DNA of 64,000 nucleotides from Fodinicola feengrottensis (GTDB lineage Bacteria; Actinomycetota; Actinomycetes; Mycobacteriales; HKI-0501): positions 1 through 64,000 of the forward strand of contig NZ_WOTO01000050.1 of NCBI RefSeq assembly GCF_010993775.1, given 5' to 3'. Numbering within the stretch: position 1 is the stretch's first letter; each line of letters begins with the position of its first letter. This document shows positions 36,841 through 46,500 of this stretch, in pieces. Made by a program: the position numbers and the translations under genes. The notes beneath the pieces are model-generated. The model did not search any database. It was given only the letters and a program-made list of their open reading frames with translations, and was not told the origin of the DNA.

Positions 36841-37030
36841 TTCCTTATTCCACAGCTAAATCTTGGTCCGTGTGGGCCGGCGGACCGCGATCGGGGAAAG
36901 CGTCACATCCAGACGCCGTTTGTGCGCGAACGACAGACATGAAAGTCAGCCGAGCGATGATCTCCACCGGCCATCACCGTGATGGGTCGCGGGCTGTGTC
37001 TGCGTCAGTCGGCAGTGAACGAGACGCACG

Positions 37031-37880
37031 GTGAATGCCGCCGAAGACGATCCCCGGCATGTGGATTATGAACTCCTGGCAGCGGGATGGGCGCTGAACG
37101 CACTGGAACCGTTGGAGGAAGCCATATTTGCCGATCACCTGGCCCATTGCTCGGTTTGCCAGGAAGAGGCCATCTTGTGACTGGGGCGCTGGGTCTGCCT
37201 GTGCTCGATGGGCTCTTCCTAGACGGCGATGATGACGACCCGCCGCCGGAGTTGGGGGACCGAATTCGGCTCACGATAGTGGCGGACGGTCTGATCCGTG
37301 CTCACCGGCGGACCCACTATCAATGCCCGACATCTGTGATAACGGTGCAAGAGCCGGGAAAGCCAATTGCCAGCCGGGAAGACCCTGTACCGCCGCGAAA
37401 AAGGCAGGTGCGAAACCGTCTCTTGGTGGCGGCAGCCGTGGTGGCGGTTGTCACGGCGGCCGGTGGCACGTACGTGGCTGTCGACAGCCGGGAAAGCGGG
37501 CGGGCCGCCGCCGAGCAACAGTTGGTGAGGGAGTTGGAGCAGCCGCGGTCGCGTATTTCTACGCTCACCACGCCGTCTGGTGAACCGGTCGGCTATCTGG
37601 TGGCCAGCGGTGCAACAGTCGAGTTCATCGCGGATGGGTTGCTGCCGAGCCCGGCCGGGACCAAATACTGGGCCTGGGCATCATCAACGCGGGCCGTACG
37701 ACCGTGGCGCGCCCGCTGGCCGGTTTCGACACGAGCAACCAGCGCCCGGTCGTTCACCGGCTCGCGGCTTCGCTGGCCATGGTCTCGGCCGCGTCGACGT
37801 TCGCTATCAGTCTGGAGCCGGGTACGGCCACTCCGGCCCGGCCCACACAGATTGTGGCCACTGGAGTCAGCCAGGTCTAG
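37031..37880 (+). CDS. rskA: RskA-type anti-sigma factor (two frameshifts)
   Basis: GTG 37031 opens VNAAEDDPRHVDYELLAAGW. The zinc anti-sigma motif is DHLAHCSVCQEE (HxxxCxxC). After an indel near 37175 comes a linker, one membrane helix (LLVAAAVVAVVTAAGGTYV), and, after a second indel near 37672, an extracytoplasmic RskA-like domain: YWAWGIINAGRTTVARPLAG, ending ARPTQIVATGVSQV. This layout (cytoplasmic zinc domain, one helix, outer domain) is that of anti-SigK. It precedes the sigma gene by about 120 bases, the reverse of the order in mycobacteria. Confidence 0.8.
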
Positions 37881-38003
37881 ATCTTCCAAAAGGCTCGTTT
37901 TCCATCAACGCGGACCAGCTAGTGGCACGCGTTCAGATTTTATTGTCCGGAAGTAAAAAAGACGACGGCTTTGTGGGATACAGGAACGAGAGGTGATGTG
38001 CGG

Positions 38004-38627
38004 ATGCGGGCAGGCAAGACGTCTCACATCGCCGCAACTCCACCAGTGACCAATTGGGGAACGGACGACGTCGATCTGCTGCGGCGGATCTCGATGGGGG
38101 ATCACGAAGCGTTCGGACTGTTCTTTCGTCGGCACCACGACTTCTGCATTCGGTACGCGTGTCGAATCATTCCCGATGCCGCCGGCGCTGAGGACGTGGT
38201 GCAGGACGTGTTTTTGTCCGTGTGGACCGGGTCTGCCAGGTTTCAGGCGGGCCGGGGCCGCGCGGTCACCTGGCTGCGTACGATCGTCCACCATCGGGCC
38301 ATTGATCACATTCGGCGCTCCTTGAAAGAAAAGTCGACCAGCGTCGGGTCACTGCACGACCTTGACGCCAGCGCGTCCGGTGTGACCTGGCCGAGTCCAT
38401 TTCAGGAGGTGTGGACAGCGGAAACGGTGCTGCGTGCGTTGGATGCGGTGAACGGGCTGCCGCGGCGCCAGCAAGAACTCATTGTGCTGGCGTACTTTCG
38501 CGGCTATAGCCAGACCCAGATCGCAGCGGCCACCGGCATTCCGCTGGGCACTGTAAAGACGCGCACCATCACCGCTTTGCGGGCGCTGAAGCGGACCCTC
38601 GGTGACTTGGTCGACGATCGCGACTAA
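38004..38627 (+). CDS. sigK: ECF sigma factor, SigK-like
   Basis: ATG 38004 is chosen because AGAGG lies about eight bases upstream; GTG 37998 is an alternative. Region 2 contains ISMGDHEAFGLFFRRHHDFC and EDVVQDVFLSVWTGSARF; region 4 contains RGYSQTQIAAATGIPLGTVK. 207 residues, intact. The neighbours, an RskA-type anti-sigma upstream and a fasciclin lipoprotein downstream, match the mycobacterial SigK-RskA-MPT83 regulon, so it probably drives that lipoprotein gene. It would be released when RskA is degraded at the membrane. Confidence 0.88.
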   Translation: MRAGKTSHIAATPPVTNWGTDDVDLLRRISMGDHEAFGLFFRRHHDFCIRYACRIIPDAAGAEDVVQDVFLSVWTGSARFQAGRGRAVTWLRTIVHHRAIDHIRRSLKEKSTSVGSLHDLDASASGVTWPSPFQEVWTAETVLRALDAVNGLPRRQQELIVLAYFRGYSQTQIAAATGIPLGTVKTRTITALRALKRTLGDLVDDRD

Positions 38628-38873
38628 CGGGCCGCCGATCTCACCAGTCACGCCACTTACCACCTTTCCGTATCTGTCCATCTTGCGACACGACCTACAG
38701 GTGGCCAAGCCAGTCAGTGAATTTATTCGTCGACACGCAATCCGCTTTGGCTGGTGCTTCGAACATAGCTCGGAAGCGCGACAAGAAAGCCGTACTAACT
38801 CGTTTTGCGTCTGGACACCGTCCGGGCGTACCTCGTTCCCGGCTGGGCCGGTATTCAGGAAAGGAGTTCCACC

Positions 38874-39510
38874 GTGAATCTGTGGAGCACCAGCAAGATC
38901 GCTCGTATTGTGTGTGGTGGCCGCGGCTGGTGCACTGGCGTTGGGCATGACCGCGTGCAGTAGCTCGACTCCCACGGCTAGTGGCACGTCGGCGCCGGCC
39001 ACTGCGCCGACCTCAGCGGCCGCGACTGCTCCGGTCGGGGAGAACTTCGGCACCGGCTGCGCGGCCGTACCGAAAACCGGCGCGGGCAGCTTCCAGGGAA
39101 TGTCCGGCGCGTCGGTGGCCAACGCCGCCTCCGCCAACCCGGTGCTGTCCACCCTGGTCGCCGCCGTCAAGGCAGCCGGCCTGGTCGACACCCTGAACAG
39201 CCTGCCCGCCGCGACCGTCTTCGCCCCGTCGAACGACGCCTTCGCCAAAATCCCGGCCGCCGACCTCAAAAAGGTCCTCGCCGACAAGGCAATGCTCACC
39301 AAAATCCTTACCTACCACGTGATCGCCGGTAAGAAGCTCACCCCCGAGCAGGTCATCGGCATGCAGACCACCGTCGAAAAAGGCACCGTCGACGTCACCG
39401 GCAGCGGCGAAGACCTCACCGTCAACGGCAACGCCAAGGTCATCTGCGGCAACGTCCAGACCGCCAACGCCACCGTCTACATCATCGACACCGTCCTGAT
39501 GCCCAAATAA
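38874..39510 (+). CDS. Fasciclin-domain lipoprotein, MPT83-like (one frameshift)
   Basis: GTG 38874 follows AAAGGAG by six bases and opens VNLWSTSKIAR. Within the signal peptide near 38912 one base is off in a GT-rich run; the corrected frame gives VVAAAGALALGMTACSSS with the lipobox GMTAC. After a Thr/Ala linker comes one fasciclin domain: LVDTLNSLPAATVFAPSNDA, YHVIAGKKLTPEQV and ATVYIIDTVLMPK. About 212 residues, like MPT70/MPT83. Predicted lipid-anchored on the outer face. Likely a SigK target. Confidence 0.88.
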
Positions 39511-39550
39511 GCATTCGGGGCACGGACAACCAAGTTAACGAACAATGACT

Positions 39551-39584
39551 GGACCGGCCCGGGAAGTATTTCCCGGGCCGGTCC
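39551..39584 (+). terminator. Terminator hairpin after the fasciclin gene
   Basis: GGACCGGCCCGGGAA, a 4-base loop, then TTCCCGGGCCGGTCC form a perfect 15-bp stem 40 bases after the stop. Only a weak T-rich stretch follows. Confidence 0.75.
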
Positions 39585-39666
39585 ATTCACTGTTTGTCAC
39601 GAAAAAAAACGCGAAAGCAAGCCAACTGATGGCTGACAGCGAACGTCCTACGAGGCCCGGGAGGCG

Positions 39667-41475
39667 ATGGTGGTGACGAACAGCGATGCGGTCCCCGAAT
39701 CCACGGACGCGGTGGTCGAGCAGGAACGGCCGTGGCGGGCGTTGCTGGCGTACACCAAGGGTCTACGCCGGGTACTGGTGTTCGGTGGCATGCTGAGCCT
39801 GCTGGGCGGCGCTGCGGGCCTAGCCCAGCCACTTGCCGCCGCCGCGGTGATTGACACGCTCGGGCAACACCGCTCGGTGTGGCTCGCGGTCACCCTACTG
39901 ACCGCCCTGGTAATCGGTGCCGGAGTGATTTCGGCACTGGGGTATTACTTGCTGGAAAGGACCGCCGAATCTGTAGTCTTGGCCGCCCGTCGGCAACTGG
40001 TGGGCCGGATCATGCGGCTGCGTATGCGTGACGTGGACAGGTTCGAGCCAGGTGACCTGATGTCCCGGGTTACCGCGGACACCACCCTGCTGCGCCAGGT
40101 CACCACCCAGTCCTTGGTCCAACTCGCGACAAACTCACTGATGCTGGTCGGCACCATCGTGCTGATGGGGGTCGTCGACCTGCCACTGCTGGGTGTCACG
40201 GTCGGCGTCGTCTCGGTCATCGGGCTGATCGCCGCGGCGATGATGCCCCGTATACGGGAGGCAACCCGCCGCGCGCAGGAAGCCGTCGGCGCCATGGGAT
40301 CGGCGCTGGAAAGAGTTCTTGGTGCGTTCCGTACGGTCAAAGCCGCCGGAGCCGAATCCCATGAGATCGACGCAATCAGTGACACCGCCCGCGCGGCCTG
40401 GAAACAGGGCGTACTCGAAGCCAAATGGCAGGCCATCGCCGGCACATCCACCGGCCTCTCGCTACAGATCGCATTCCTTGCCGTCCTCGGTGTCGGCGGT
40501 GCCCGAGTGGCCTCAGGCGGACTCAAGGTCTCCGACCTCATCGCCTTCCTGCTGTATCTCTTCTATCTCGCCGAACCGCTCACCGAACTGGTCCAAGCCA
40601 TCTCACAACTGCAGGTTGGCGCGGCGGCCGTCGCCCGCATCCACCAGGTCGACACGCTGCCAATCGAGTCATTCGAGCTGCGCAAGGAAACCCGAAGCCG
40701 ACCCGCGCAGCCCGGGCCCGCCGGAATCCGGTTCGACAAAGTGTGGTTCGGGTACCAGGATACGACGGCCGCGGTGCACCGCAATCTCAGTTTCCAGATC
40801 CCGGCCGGCAGTACAGCCGCGTTCGTCGGGCCGTCCGGCGCCGGGAAATCGACCGTTTTTGCTCTGCTGGAGAGGTTCTACGAACCTGACGCCGGCACGA
40901 TCACGATAGGCGGCCGAGATATAAAGGAGTGGAAGTTGCGCAGACTCCGTTCGATGATCTCTTACGTCGAACAAGACGCGCCTGTTCTTTCGGGTTCATT
41001 ACTGGACAACCTTCTGTTGGCCGACGCCCAAGCCAGTTCGACGCAGATCGACGACGCTGTGAGCCGGGCCAGACTCAGCGCACTGGTCGACAGGCTGCCC
41101 GACGGGCTGGACACCTTGGTCGGCCACCGCGGCACCCGACTGTCCGGCGGCGAACGACAACGGGTCGCGATAGCCCGTGCTTTCCTTCGACGGCCGAGAA
41201 TCCTGCTGATGGACGAGGCGACCGCGAACCTGGACGCCATCAACGAACGCTTTCTCATCGAAGCGCTGGACGACCTGCGCGATAGCACCACCGTACTGAC
41301 TATCGCGCACAGACTGTCCACAGTGGTCGCCGCTGACCAGATTATCGTTATGAACAACGGCACCGTCGACGCCGCCGGCTCACACACAGACCTCTTGAGT
41401 GCTAGCGACCTCTACCGCACCCTGGCGCAAACCCAACTCCTGACCACGGATGAACCCGTAAAAGAAATCGCTTAG
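39667..41475 (+). CDS. ABC transporter, fused permease and ATPase (exporter type)
   Basis: Six membrane helices in the first 310 residues, then the ATPase with Walker A VGPSGAGKST, signature RLSGGERQRVAIA, Walker B ILLMDEATANLD and the switch His in IAHRLST. 602 residues, intact, a homodimeric exporter half. There is no N-terminal C39 peptidase domain. GGGAGG lies only two bases before ATG 39667, so the real start may be GTG 39670 or 39673. A 37-aa peptide gene with a strong ribosome site follows 85 bases downstream on the same strand, so peptide export is a possibility. Lipid or drug export is the general alternative. Confidence 0.92.
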   Translation: MVVTNSDAVPESTDAVVEQERPWRALLAYTKGLRRVLVFGGMLSLLGGAAGLAQPLAAAAVIDTLGQHRSVWLAVTLLTALVIGAGVISALGYYLLERTAESVVLAARRQLVGRIMRLRMRDVDRFEPGDLMSRVTADTTLLRQVTTQSLVQLATNSLMLVGTIVLMGVVDLPLLGVTVGVVSVIGLIAAAMMPRIREATRRAQEAVGAMGSALERVLGAFRTVKAAGAESHEIDAISDTARAAWKQGVLEAKWQAIAGTSTGLSLQIAFLAVLGVGGARVASGGLKVSDLIAFLLYLFYLAEPLTELVQAISQLQVGAAAVARIHQVDTLPIESFELRKETRSRPAQPGPAGIRFDKVWFGYQDTTAAVHRNLSFQIPAGSTAAFVGPSGAGKSTVFALLERFYEPDAGTITIGGRDIKEWKLRRLRSMISYVEQDAPVLSGSLLDNLLLADAQASSTQIDDAVSRARLSALVDRLPDGLDTLVGHRGTRLSGGERQRVAIARAFLRRPRILLMDEATANLDAINERFLIEALDDLRDSTTVLTIAHRLSTVVAADQIIVMNNGTVDAAGSHTDLLSASDLYRTLAQTQLLTTDEPVKEIA

Positions 41476-41560
41476 AACACTGAACCGCGTACAACCCCAA
41501 AACGAATAGTTTATGTAAGACAAGTTAGGGCACAACGAAAAACTAGGAGGAGGTGAAAAT

Positions 41561-41674
41561 ATGAGCAAGAGCAACAGCAACCGTCGGAACTACCGGGGTG
41601 GCAGCATCTTCGGCTTTCTGGACATCGTCCTGAGTATCCGTGGCGGGCTCGGCGGGCGCTACGGCCGCCGCTAA
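41561..41674 (+). CDS. 37-aa peptide 1, GGSIFGFL family
   Basis: ATG 41561 is preceded by an excellent ribosome site (AGGAGGAGGTG, then five bases). The peptide starts MSKSNSNRRNYR, then has the core GGSIFGFLDIVLSIRGG and ends with Gly/Arg (LGGRYGRR). A paralogue with the same core lies at 48768-48875. The core is a short hydrophobic helix flanked by Gly-Gly on both sides. No family is known to me. Location just after an ABC exporter suggests a secreted or membrane-active peptide. Conservation between two copies and the strong ribosome site argue that it is translated. Confidence 0.8.
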   Translation: MSKSNSNRRNYRGGSIFGFLDIVLSIRGGLGGRYGRR

Positions 41675-41696
41675 ACCCACCTCAGAACAAATTTCG

Positions 41697-42188
41697 TCAT
41701 TCAGCTCGATGGACTCCCAAACCACCTCCTCGGTGCGGGAGTCCGTTGCTGTCCATAACATCGTTGTCGGCGTGCCTATCACCGGAGTGGCTCAGATTCA
41801 TTTCGGCCCAGACCGTCTTGTGGGCGTCCTGGCAAATGACGCCCCAGGATGATGCCAGTTGGTTCACGATGAACAGTCCTCGTCCGCCAGACAGGTCTGG
41901 TGTTCGTACCCGTGGAGTATCAGCCGATGCGTCGTCCACCTCGATGCGGAGGGAACGGCTTTCGTCAACCGCTATCAGCCGGCATGCACAAGGTGGAAGG
42001 CCATGGCGTAGAGCGTTGCTGACCAACTCGTACGCCACCAAGACAGCGTCATCGATCGCGATGCCGACATAGCCAGCCATCAGCTCGCGAACTGAACGTC
42101 GAACCAACTCCAAGGAATCCCCGTCCACAACCGTCAGCTCGTACTCGTTCTGGTGGCCAGCGTTGGGCGCGGTCGGTCGCACCGACAT
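41697..42188 (-). CDS. Anti-sigma regulatory / HATPase_c_2 ATP-binding protein
   Basis: ATG 42188 is chosen because GGGGGG lies six bases upstream. The GHKL fold shows the N box (VLVAYELVSNALRHG), the D of IEVDDAS, and the G2 loop GGRGLFIVNQLASSWG. About 163 residues, typical of RsbW-like or stand-alone actinobacterial HATPase_c_2 proteins that act as anti-sigma kinases. It is convergent with peptide 1, with 22 bases between stops. Partner sigma or STAS protein is not obvious nearby. Confidence 0.85.
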   Translation of the reverse strand: MSVRPTAPNAGHQNEYELTVVDGDSLELVRRSVRELMAGYVGIAIDDAVLVAYELVSNALRHGLPPCACRLIAVDESRSLRIEVDDASADTPRVRTPDLSGGRGLFIVNQLASSWGVICQDAHKTVWAEMNLSHSGDRHADNDVMDSNGLPHRGGGLGVHRAE

Positions 42189-42482
42189 GTTCATCCCCCC
42201 GACACGGCGTGGTTCTGAAGCACTAGTACCCGCCCACGTGTTGACTAAACCCACCAGTCACAAGAGCGGTGAAGCGACTGTCAGAACCCGACTGTGACGG
42301 CGATCTCGGACCCGAAAACGAGTCGTGAACGAACAAACCGGGAGGTGACAGTGGTATCACCTAAAAGCCGCGAAACGTCCGGGACACAGGATCTGATCGG
42401 CAGCCCGGGTGCACGGTGTGATTCAGTCAGTAGTTCCAGCTTACGTCTGGCGGAGCCGGTCAACGTTGTTCGATCTGCTCCT

Positions 42483-42940
42483 TCACCTGCGCCGCAATCG
42501 GTGACGAGAGTCCCGCAGGTATGAGGGAAGGCGTACGCCGTCCTCCGTGAAGAACCTTATGAGTCCGATGATCGCAGCGGTAAGGCCGATACAGCCTGGA
42601 ATGTAGAGCAGATATTGCAACGCACGTGCCTTGTCCTGGTCGTCCAGCACAACTTGGTAGTTGACTGCTACTGCCTCGATCACCACGCGCCGATCAAGAA
42701 TACGCTGAACCAACACAGCTTCAGTTGCCATCGCAGCCTGGGACTGAAGACCCGTATCTTTACCGTCGTACCGCAGGAACCACAGCTCACCACATCTTCG
42801 ACGACTCCACTCGCTGGCCGGCGCACGGGCAACGGATGTAATGAATAGCGAGTCGTGGTCGAAGAGAAGACAACCAGCTCAAGGCTCGTCTCACTATGGA
42901 CGTGCGCGAGACGCACCCGCGGATAGTCTCCTACACTCAT
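42483..42940 (-). CDS. Possible zinc-ribbon membrane protein (frameshifted)
   Basis: ATG 42940 has GGAAG nine bases upstream. The first frame gives MSVGDYPRVRLAHVHSETS and later VEDVVSCGSCGTTVKIRVF, with a CGSCG knuckle. It ends in a hydrophobic helix (CWFSVFLIGAW). A second frame from about 42700 continues LQYLLYIPGCIGLTAAIIGL and IRFFTEDGVRLPSYL to 42483. Read as one protein it is a zinc ribbon plus two membrane helices. The two frames could also be separate, so the call is tentative. Confidence 0.4.
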
Positions 42941-43156
42941 CGCGAAGCTTCCACTTTGCGCCGCCTAGTTCGATCCATGCATCCGACCATATCGTCAGGG
43001 CACATGCTGGCAGCCGTGATCAGTCATATGAACAGGCATCGCCGGCGTCGGCGGTGAGCTTGGTTGCTACGTTCAGGAGCGACGTACGCGTTTCACGGCC
43101 ACAAACGCTGGGCGGATGACGCTGCCCGTCAGGGTTATCAACACATTTTCATCGCG

Positions 43157-43189
43157 GCCCGGCGCTCGTGCGAGCAACGGGCGCCGGGC
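43157..43189 (-). terminator. Hairpin after the ferritin-like gene
   Basis: GCCCGGCGC and GCGCCGGGC form a perfect 9-bp stem around 15 bases. It lies 23 bases after the stop of the minus-strand ferritin-like gene. Confidence 0.55.
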
Positions 43190-43211
43190 TCTCGCTCTGT
43201 CAGCCTGTGGA

Positions 43212-44210
43212 TCAGCCGGCGCTGGTGTTGATGGCTCCGTTGACGCCCTTGGGGAAGAATCCGCCGGAGGTGGTCTTCTTCGGGTTGAGATAAACAACAT
43301 TCAGCACCTGGCCGGCGCTGCGGGAATAGGCCACACCGTTGCTGTCGGTGGGGACGATGTTCGCCTGGCCCTTGAGCGTGATGCCCTGGTCATCGTCGCT
43401 TGCTCCGTCCAGGCTGTCCCTGGCATTGGAGATCTTGTTCGCCGCGGTGCACAGGTCGCGCTGGTAGAGCGAGCTGCGGATGGTGGCCGCGTGGTACGCC
43501 TCCACCGCCAGGATCCCGGCGGCGGCTTCCAAATACGTCTTGTTGCTGACCAGTGGCGCCGCGCCCTTATAAGCGGTCACGCCGACGTCTTCGAAAATGA
43601 ACGCGGCGAGCAGGAAGTTGTTCTCGTTCTGATATGGATCAAAAGTCTGGTGGGCGCCGATCAGACCAGCAGCCCGCGCAGCCGCGGTAAAGCTGTTCTT
43701 GATGTCGATCGCTGGCCGCGAGACGGCCGCGCTACCCAGCGCGGTGCGCAGGAACGTCACATGGGCGAGCTCATCGCCCGCGATCTCCTGGGCGAATTGG
43801 CGCACCGTACGGGACAGGAATGGCACCGCGCGACCGCCGGTGACACCACCTCGGGCGCCGGTGCCGGTGGTCAGGCTGTCGGCCAGACCGTGACCGTGGA
43901 CGGCGTACGAGTAGAACTCCGCCTCCAGATATTCCAGGTTCAACGCGAAATTCAGGATCGCCGCGTCACTGATCGCCGCTGACGACACGGTCTCTTTTTG
44001 GGCTGGGGGCCGGGTGGCGGCGTTGGCCACCGGCGCGATGGCGGTCGCGAGCGCACCCGTACCGACCAGGCCGAGCCCGGCCGCGCCAGCGGCCACGAGG
44101 AACTTGCGACGGTCCGGGCCGTTTTCAGCGCTGCGACTGATCAGATCACGGACAAAGCGTTTTCCGAACACAGATGGGCCTTTCTCGAACTGCTGGGCGA
44201 TCACCCTCAT
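43212..44210 (-). CDS. Tat-exported ferritin-like domain protein
   Basis: The N-terminal half has a twin-arginine-type signal (DRRKFLVAAGAAGLGLVG, then ALATAIAPVANAA) after a 30-residue leader. The mature domain starts AAISDAAILNFALNLEYLEA with the first Glu of a ferritin-like four-helix bundle, then AQEIAGDELAHVTFLRTAL (ExxH) and VEAYHAATIRSSLYQ (second ExxH). 332 residues, intact. Such Ferritin_2/DUF4439-like secreted proteins are widespread but uncharacterised. A degraded copy lies at 26435-26655. No ribosome site is obvious at ATG 44210. Confidence 0.85.
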   Translation of the reverse strand: MRVIAQQFEKGPSVFGKRFVRDLISRSAENGPDRRKFLVAAGAAGLGLVGTGALATAIAPVANAATRPPAQKETVSSAAISDAAILNFALNLEYLEAEFYSYAVHGHGLADSLTTGTGARGGVTGGRAVPFLSRTVRQFAQEIAGDELAHVTFLRTALGSAAVSRPAIDIKNSFTAAARAAGLIGAHQTFDPYQNENNFLLAAFIFEDVGVTAYKGAAPLVSNKTYLEAAAGILAVEAYHAATIRSSLYQRDLCTAANKISNARDSLDGASDDDQGITLKGQANIVPTDSNGVAYSRSAGQVLNVVYLNPKKTTSGGFFPKGVNGAINTSAG

Positions 44211-44479
44211 CGTCGAGATGTCGCCCGGTGGTCACGGATCCAGAGTTGAAGCGCGGCACTCGTGTGCGCCTCCCGGACGCCGCTGACTAAACACCCCCTA
44301 TCTGTTGCCGAGGTGGGACTCCTCGCTACTACTAGTTCGTGATCACTGGCTACCTGGTTCTGATTTCAGTCGATAAGTTTTGACTTTGCTTTCGCATTAC
44401 CACAGCACAAGAACGGAGCTAAACCAGCCCCTTGGGTTGTTCAGCTCCACAGTTGCTACGGCGAGTAACGTCTTGGGCG

Positions 44480-44690
44480 GTGTCGATGATGTAGACGGTG
44501 GCATTGGTGCTTTGGCCGTTGCCGCACATAACTTTGGCGTTCCCGTTGACGGTGAGGTCTTGGCTGCTACCGGTCACGTCGAGGTGCCTTTTCCGACGGT
44601 GGCGAGAACTTCGGCGGAGGGCACGAAGCCGGTCGGCACGGGCAGGTTGTTGATCGTGTCGAGCAGGCCGGGTGCGTTGACGGCGGCGAA
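44480..44690 (-). pseudogene. Fasciclin-domain ghost
   Basis: Minus-strand frames encode AAVNAPGLLDTINNLPVPTG and then, in another frame, VTGSSQDLTVNGNAKVMCGN and NATVYIIDT. These match AAVKAAGLVDTLNSLPAATV and VTGSGEDLTVNGNAKVICGN of the intact fasciclin gene at 38874-39510. About 50 residues in the middle of the domain and the whole signal region are missing. The rest of 44211-45402 shows nothing that I can support. Confidence 0.8.
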
Positions 44691-45402
44691 CGGAGTGGGA
44701 TACTTCGAATGGTGTTCGTCGCGGAGACCGAATCGGTTTGGTTCGGGACGGATATTCTTCGCCGACTTTGGCGCGCCGTTTCTGCAAGCACTGACTACTG
44801 GGGTGTCTGGTCGATGCCGGTTGGTTATGTGCGCTGCGCGGGAAGGGCAGCCCACCAGTCCCGGTCGAGAGTTTCGACGTGACGGACACGGGCACGTCGC
44901 TCCATCGCATCAAGGTCATCGCGTCCGGTGTCGGACCAGCCAGCTTGGCGACAGCTTTTTGCGGTCAGCGTCGAGCAGGGGCGCAGCGTCCCGGTCACGC
45001 CGAGTGCCGTGGCCGCGACCGGCGCGGTCCGCTAGGCAAAGAAGCTTTCTTCGTCGATAACTCTTTAGTCCTAGCAGGACAATGAGTCATCGAATTCCCG
45101 GGCATTTTCCCCAGCGCCGGCCGGTACGCGATCGCCCGCATCTTGACGGTACGGATGAGAAACCAATGCGTTCGGCGATGCTGGACCTGACTATGTCCAT
45201 GAAATTCACCAGCACGATGATTCCTGGGGGGGTCGCGTCGGCAGCAGCAAGTCCATCACTTCTCGGTGGGGCGGCCGCACTGAGATACCCGGGCTCAGCT
45301 CGTCATTGGGTAGCGAAGGGTATCGCTTTCGGCGCCAGAGCCGGCGAAACGCCTTTGTCGCGATGGTGACGCCGAGCTCCCGGGGGTGGGAATATTCGGG
45401 GT

Positions 45403-45976
45403 TCAGCGGACGCGTGCGTGGGTTTTGTCGGTGAATCGGAATTCCACCGTGACCGGGAGCGTGTCGAGGTCCAGGGCTTGGCGCAGTCGCGGTAGGCCGT
45501 GGCTGTCGAGCCGTTCCTGGATGTCGGTGGGGCTGCCGTCTTGTTCGGTGGTGATGACTAGGGCGAGGGCGGGGGATTGCCTGGTACCGGCCAGCGTTCC
45601 GAACGTGTCGTGGACACCAGGGTAGCCGCGGGTTTCGGCCAGGAACGGAGCGATCGCGGTGCTGGCGGCCAGTTCGGTGCGCCGCGCGGTCGGGGTCGTT
45701 TTCCATTCGCCAGGTGTGACTTTTGGGCTTGCGAGCGAGTTGTGCGACCAGCCAGCGCAGCGCTAGCAGCCCCACCACGACGCAGACCGCGACGGTGACG
45801 TACAGGGACCAAACCGGTGGTGCGTCAGTGCCGGGTACGAGAGGTGAGCTGGCCGGGAGCATCGGGACGTTGCCGAAGTGGAGGGCGATGGCGAGGCCGC
45901 CGCTGCCGACTAGGACCAGTCCCAGGATGCTCAGCAGGGCGCGGTTGAGGCGGGCGGGGCGGTTGAGGCTGGTCAT
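45403..45976 (-). CDS. amaP: AmaP, alkaline shock membrane anchor (one frameshift)
   Basis: ATG 45976 overlaps the DUF6286 stop (ATGA). Two membrane helices lie at residues 13-33 and 56-77 (LLSILGLVLVGSGGLAIAL, then VTVAVCVVVGLLALRWLV). An indel near 45700 leads to the frame with TELAASTAIAPFLAETRGY, VHDTFGTLAGTRQSPALALV and the end EFRFTDKTHARVR. About 190 residues. AmaP anchors Asp23 proteins at the membrane in Firmicutes. Here it ends an operon with three Asp23-type genes. Confidence 0.75.
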
Positions 45977-46500
45977 GACTGGCTCCTGGTCGCGCGTACG
46001 CGGATCCTGATTTTCGGAGTTCTGGCCGGATCTATCTGGTCGAGTCGGTTCTGCAGGGCTGCGCGGACCGCGTCGGCCAGGCCCGAGGTGTTGGTTCGGT
46101 CGGTGCGCACGGTGGCCGAGATCTTTCGGCCACGTAAGTTCAATGCGAGACCGTTCACTCCGTCCACTGTGGACCCAGCGGCACGCAGGGTGGACCGTAG
46201 GCTGTGGCGGGTCGCGCCCGAGGGTAGATCGCCGGCCAGCGGGAGGACAGTCGGTTTTCCTGGCAGTAAGGCGGTCAACAAGAGAACTACGCCCACCCCG
46301 GCGATGACCGCGCCGGCGACTGCCGGAATCAGGTCATTCCAGTGGATCTCGTGGAGCGAGCGTGCGGCGACCAGGTAGTTGATCCAAGGCGTCTGGCCAA
46401 GGATCATCTGGACCGCGACCACGCCGACCACCACACTGACGGCGAGCGCGGCAAGCGCACAGATAGTGGCTGGGATGCTGCGGCGAGGTCGGCGTTTCAC
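45973..46500 (-). CDS. DUF6286 domain membrane protein
   Basis: ATG 46500 overlaps the upstream Asp23 stop. Two membrane helices (ICALAALAVSVVVGVVAVQM and IPAVAGAVIAGVGVVLLLTA) precede a soluble domain, TRHSLRSTLRAAGSTVDGVN, then ISATVRTDRTNTSG. 175 residues, intact. DUF6286 proteins sit in actinobacterial Asp23/AmaP operons. Function unknown, presumably a membrane scaffold. Confidence 0.8.
   Translation of the reverse strand: MKRRPRRSIPATICALAALAVSVVVGVVAVQMILGQTPWINYLVAARSLHEIHWNDLIPAVAGAVIAGVGVVLLLTALLPGKPTVLPLAGDLPSGATRHSLRSTLRAAGSTVDGVNGLALNLRGRKISATVRTDRTNTSGLADAVRAALQNRLDQIDPARTPKIRIRVRATRSQS

Noticed and set aside
39667..41475. Bacteriocin exporter with peptidase domain
   Set aside because: No C39 peptidase domain precedes the membrane helices, so leader cleavage by this protein is not supported.
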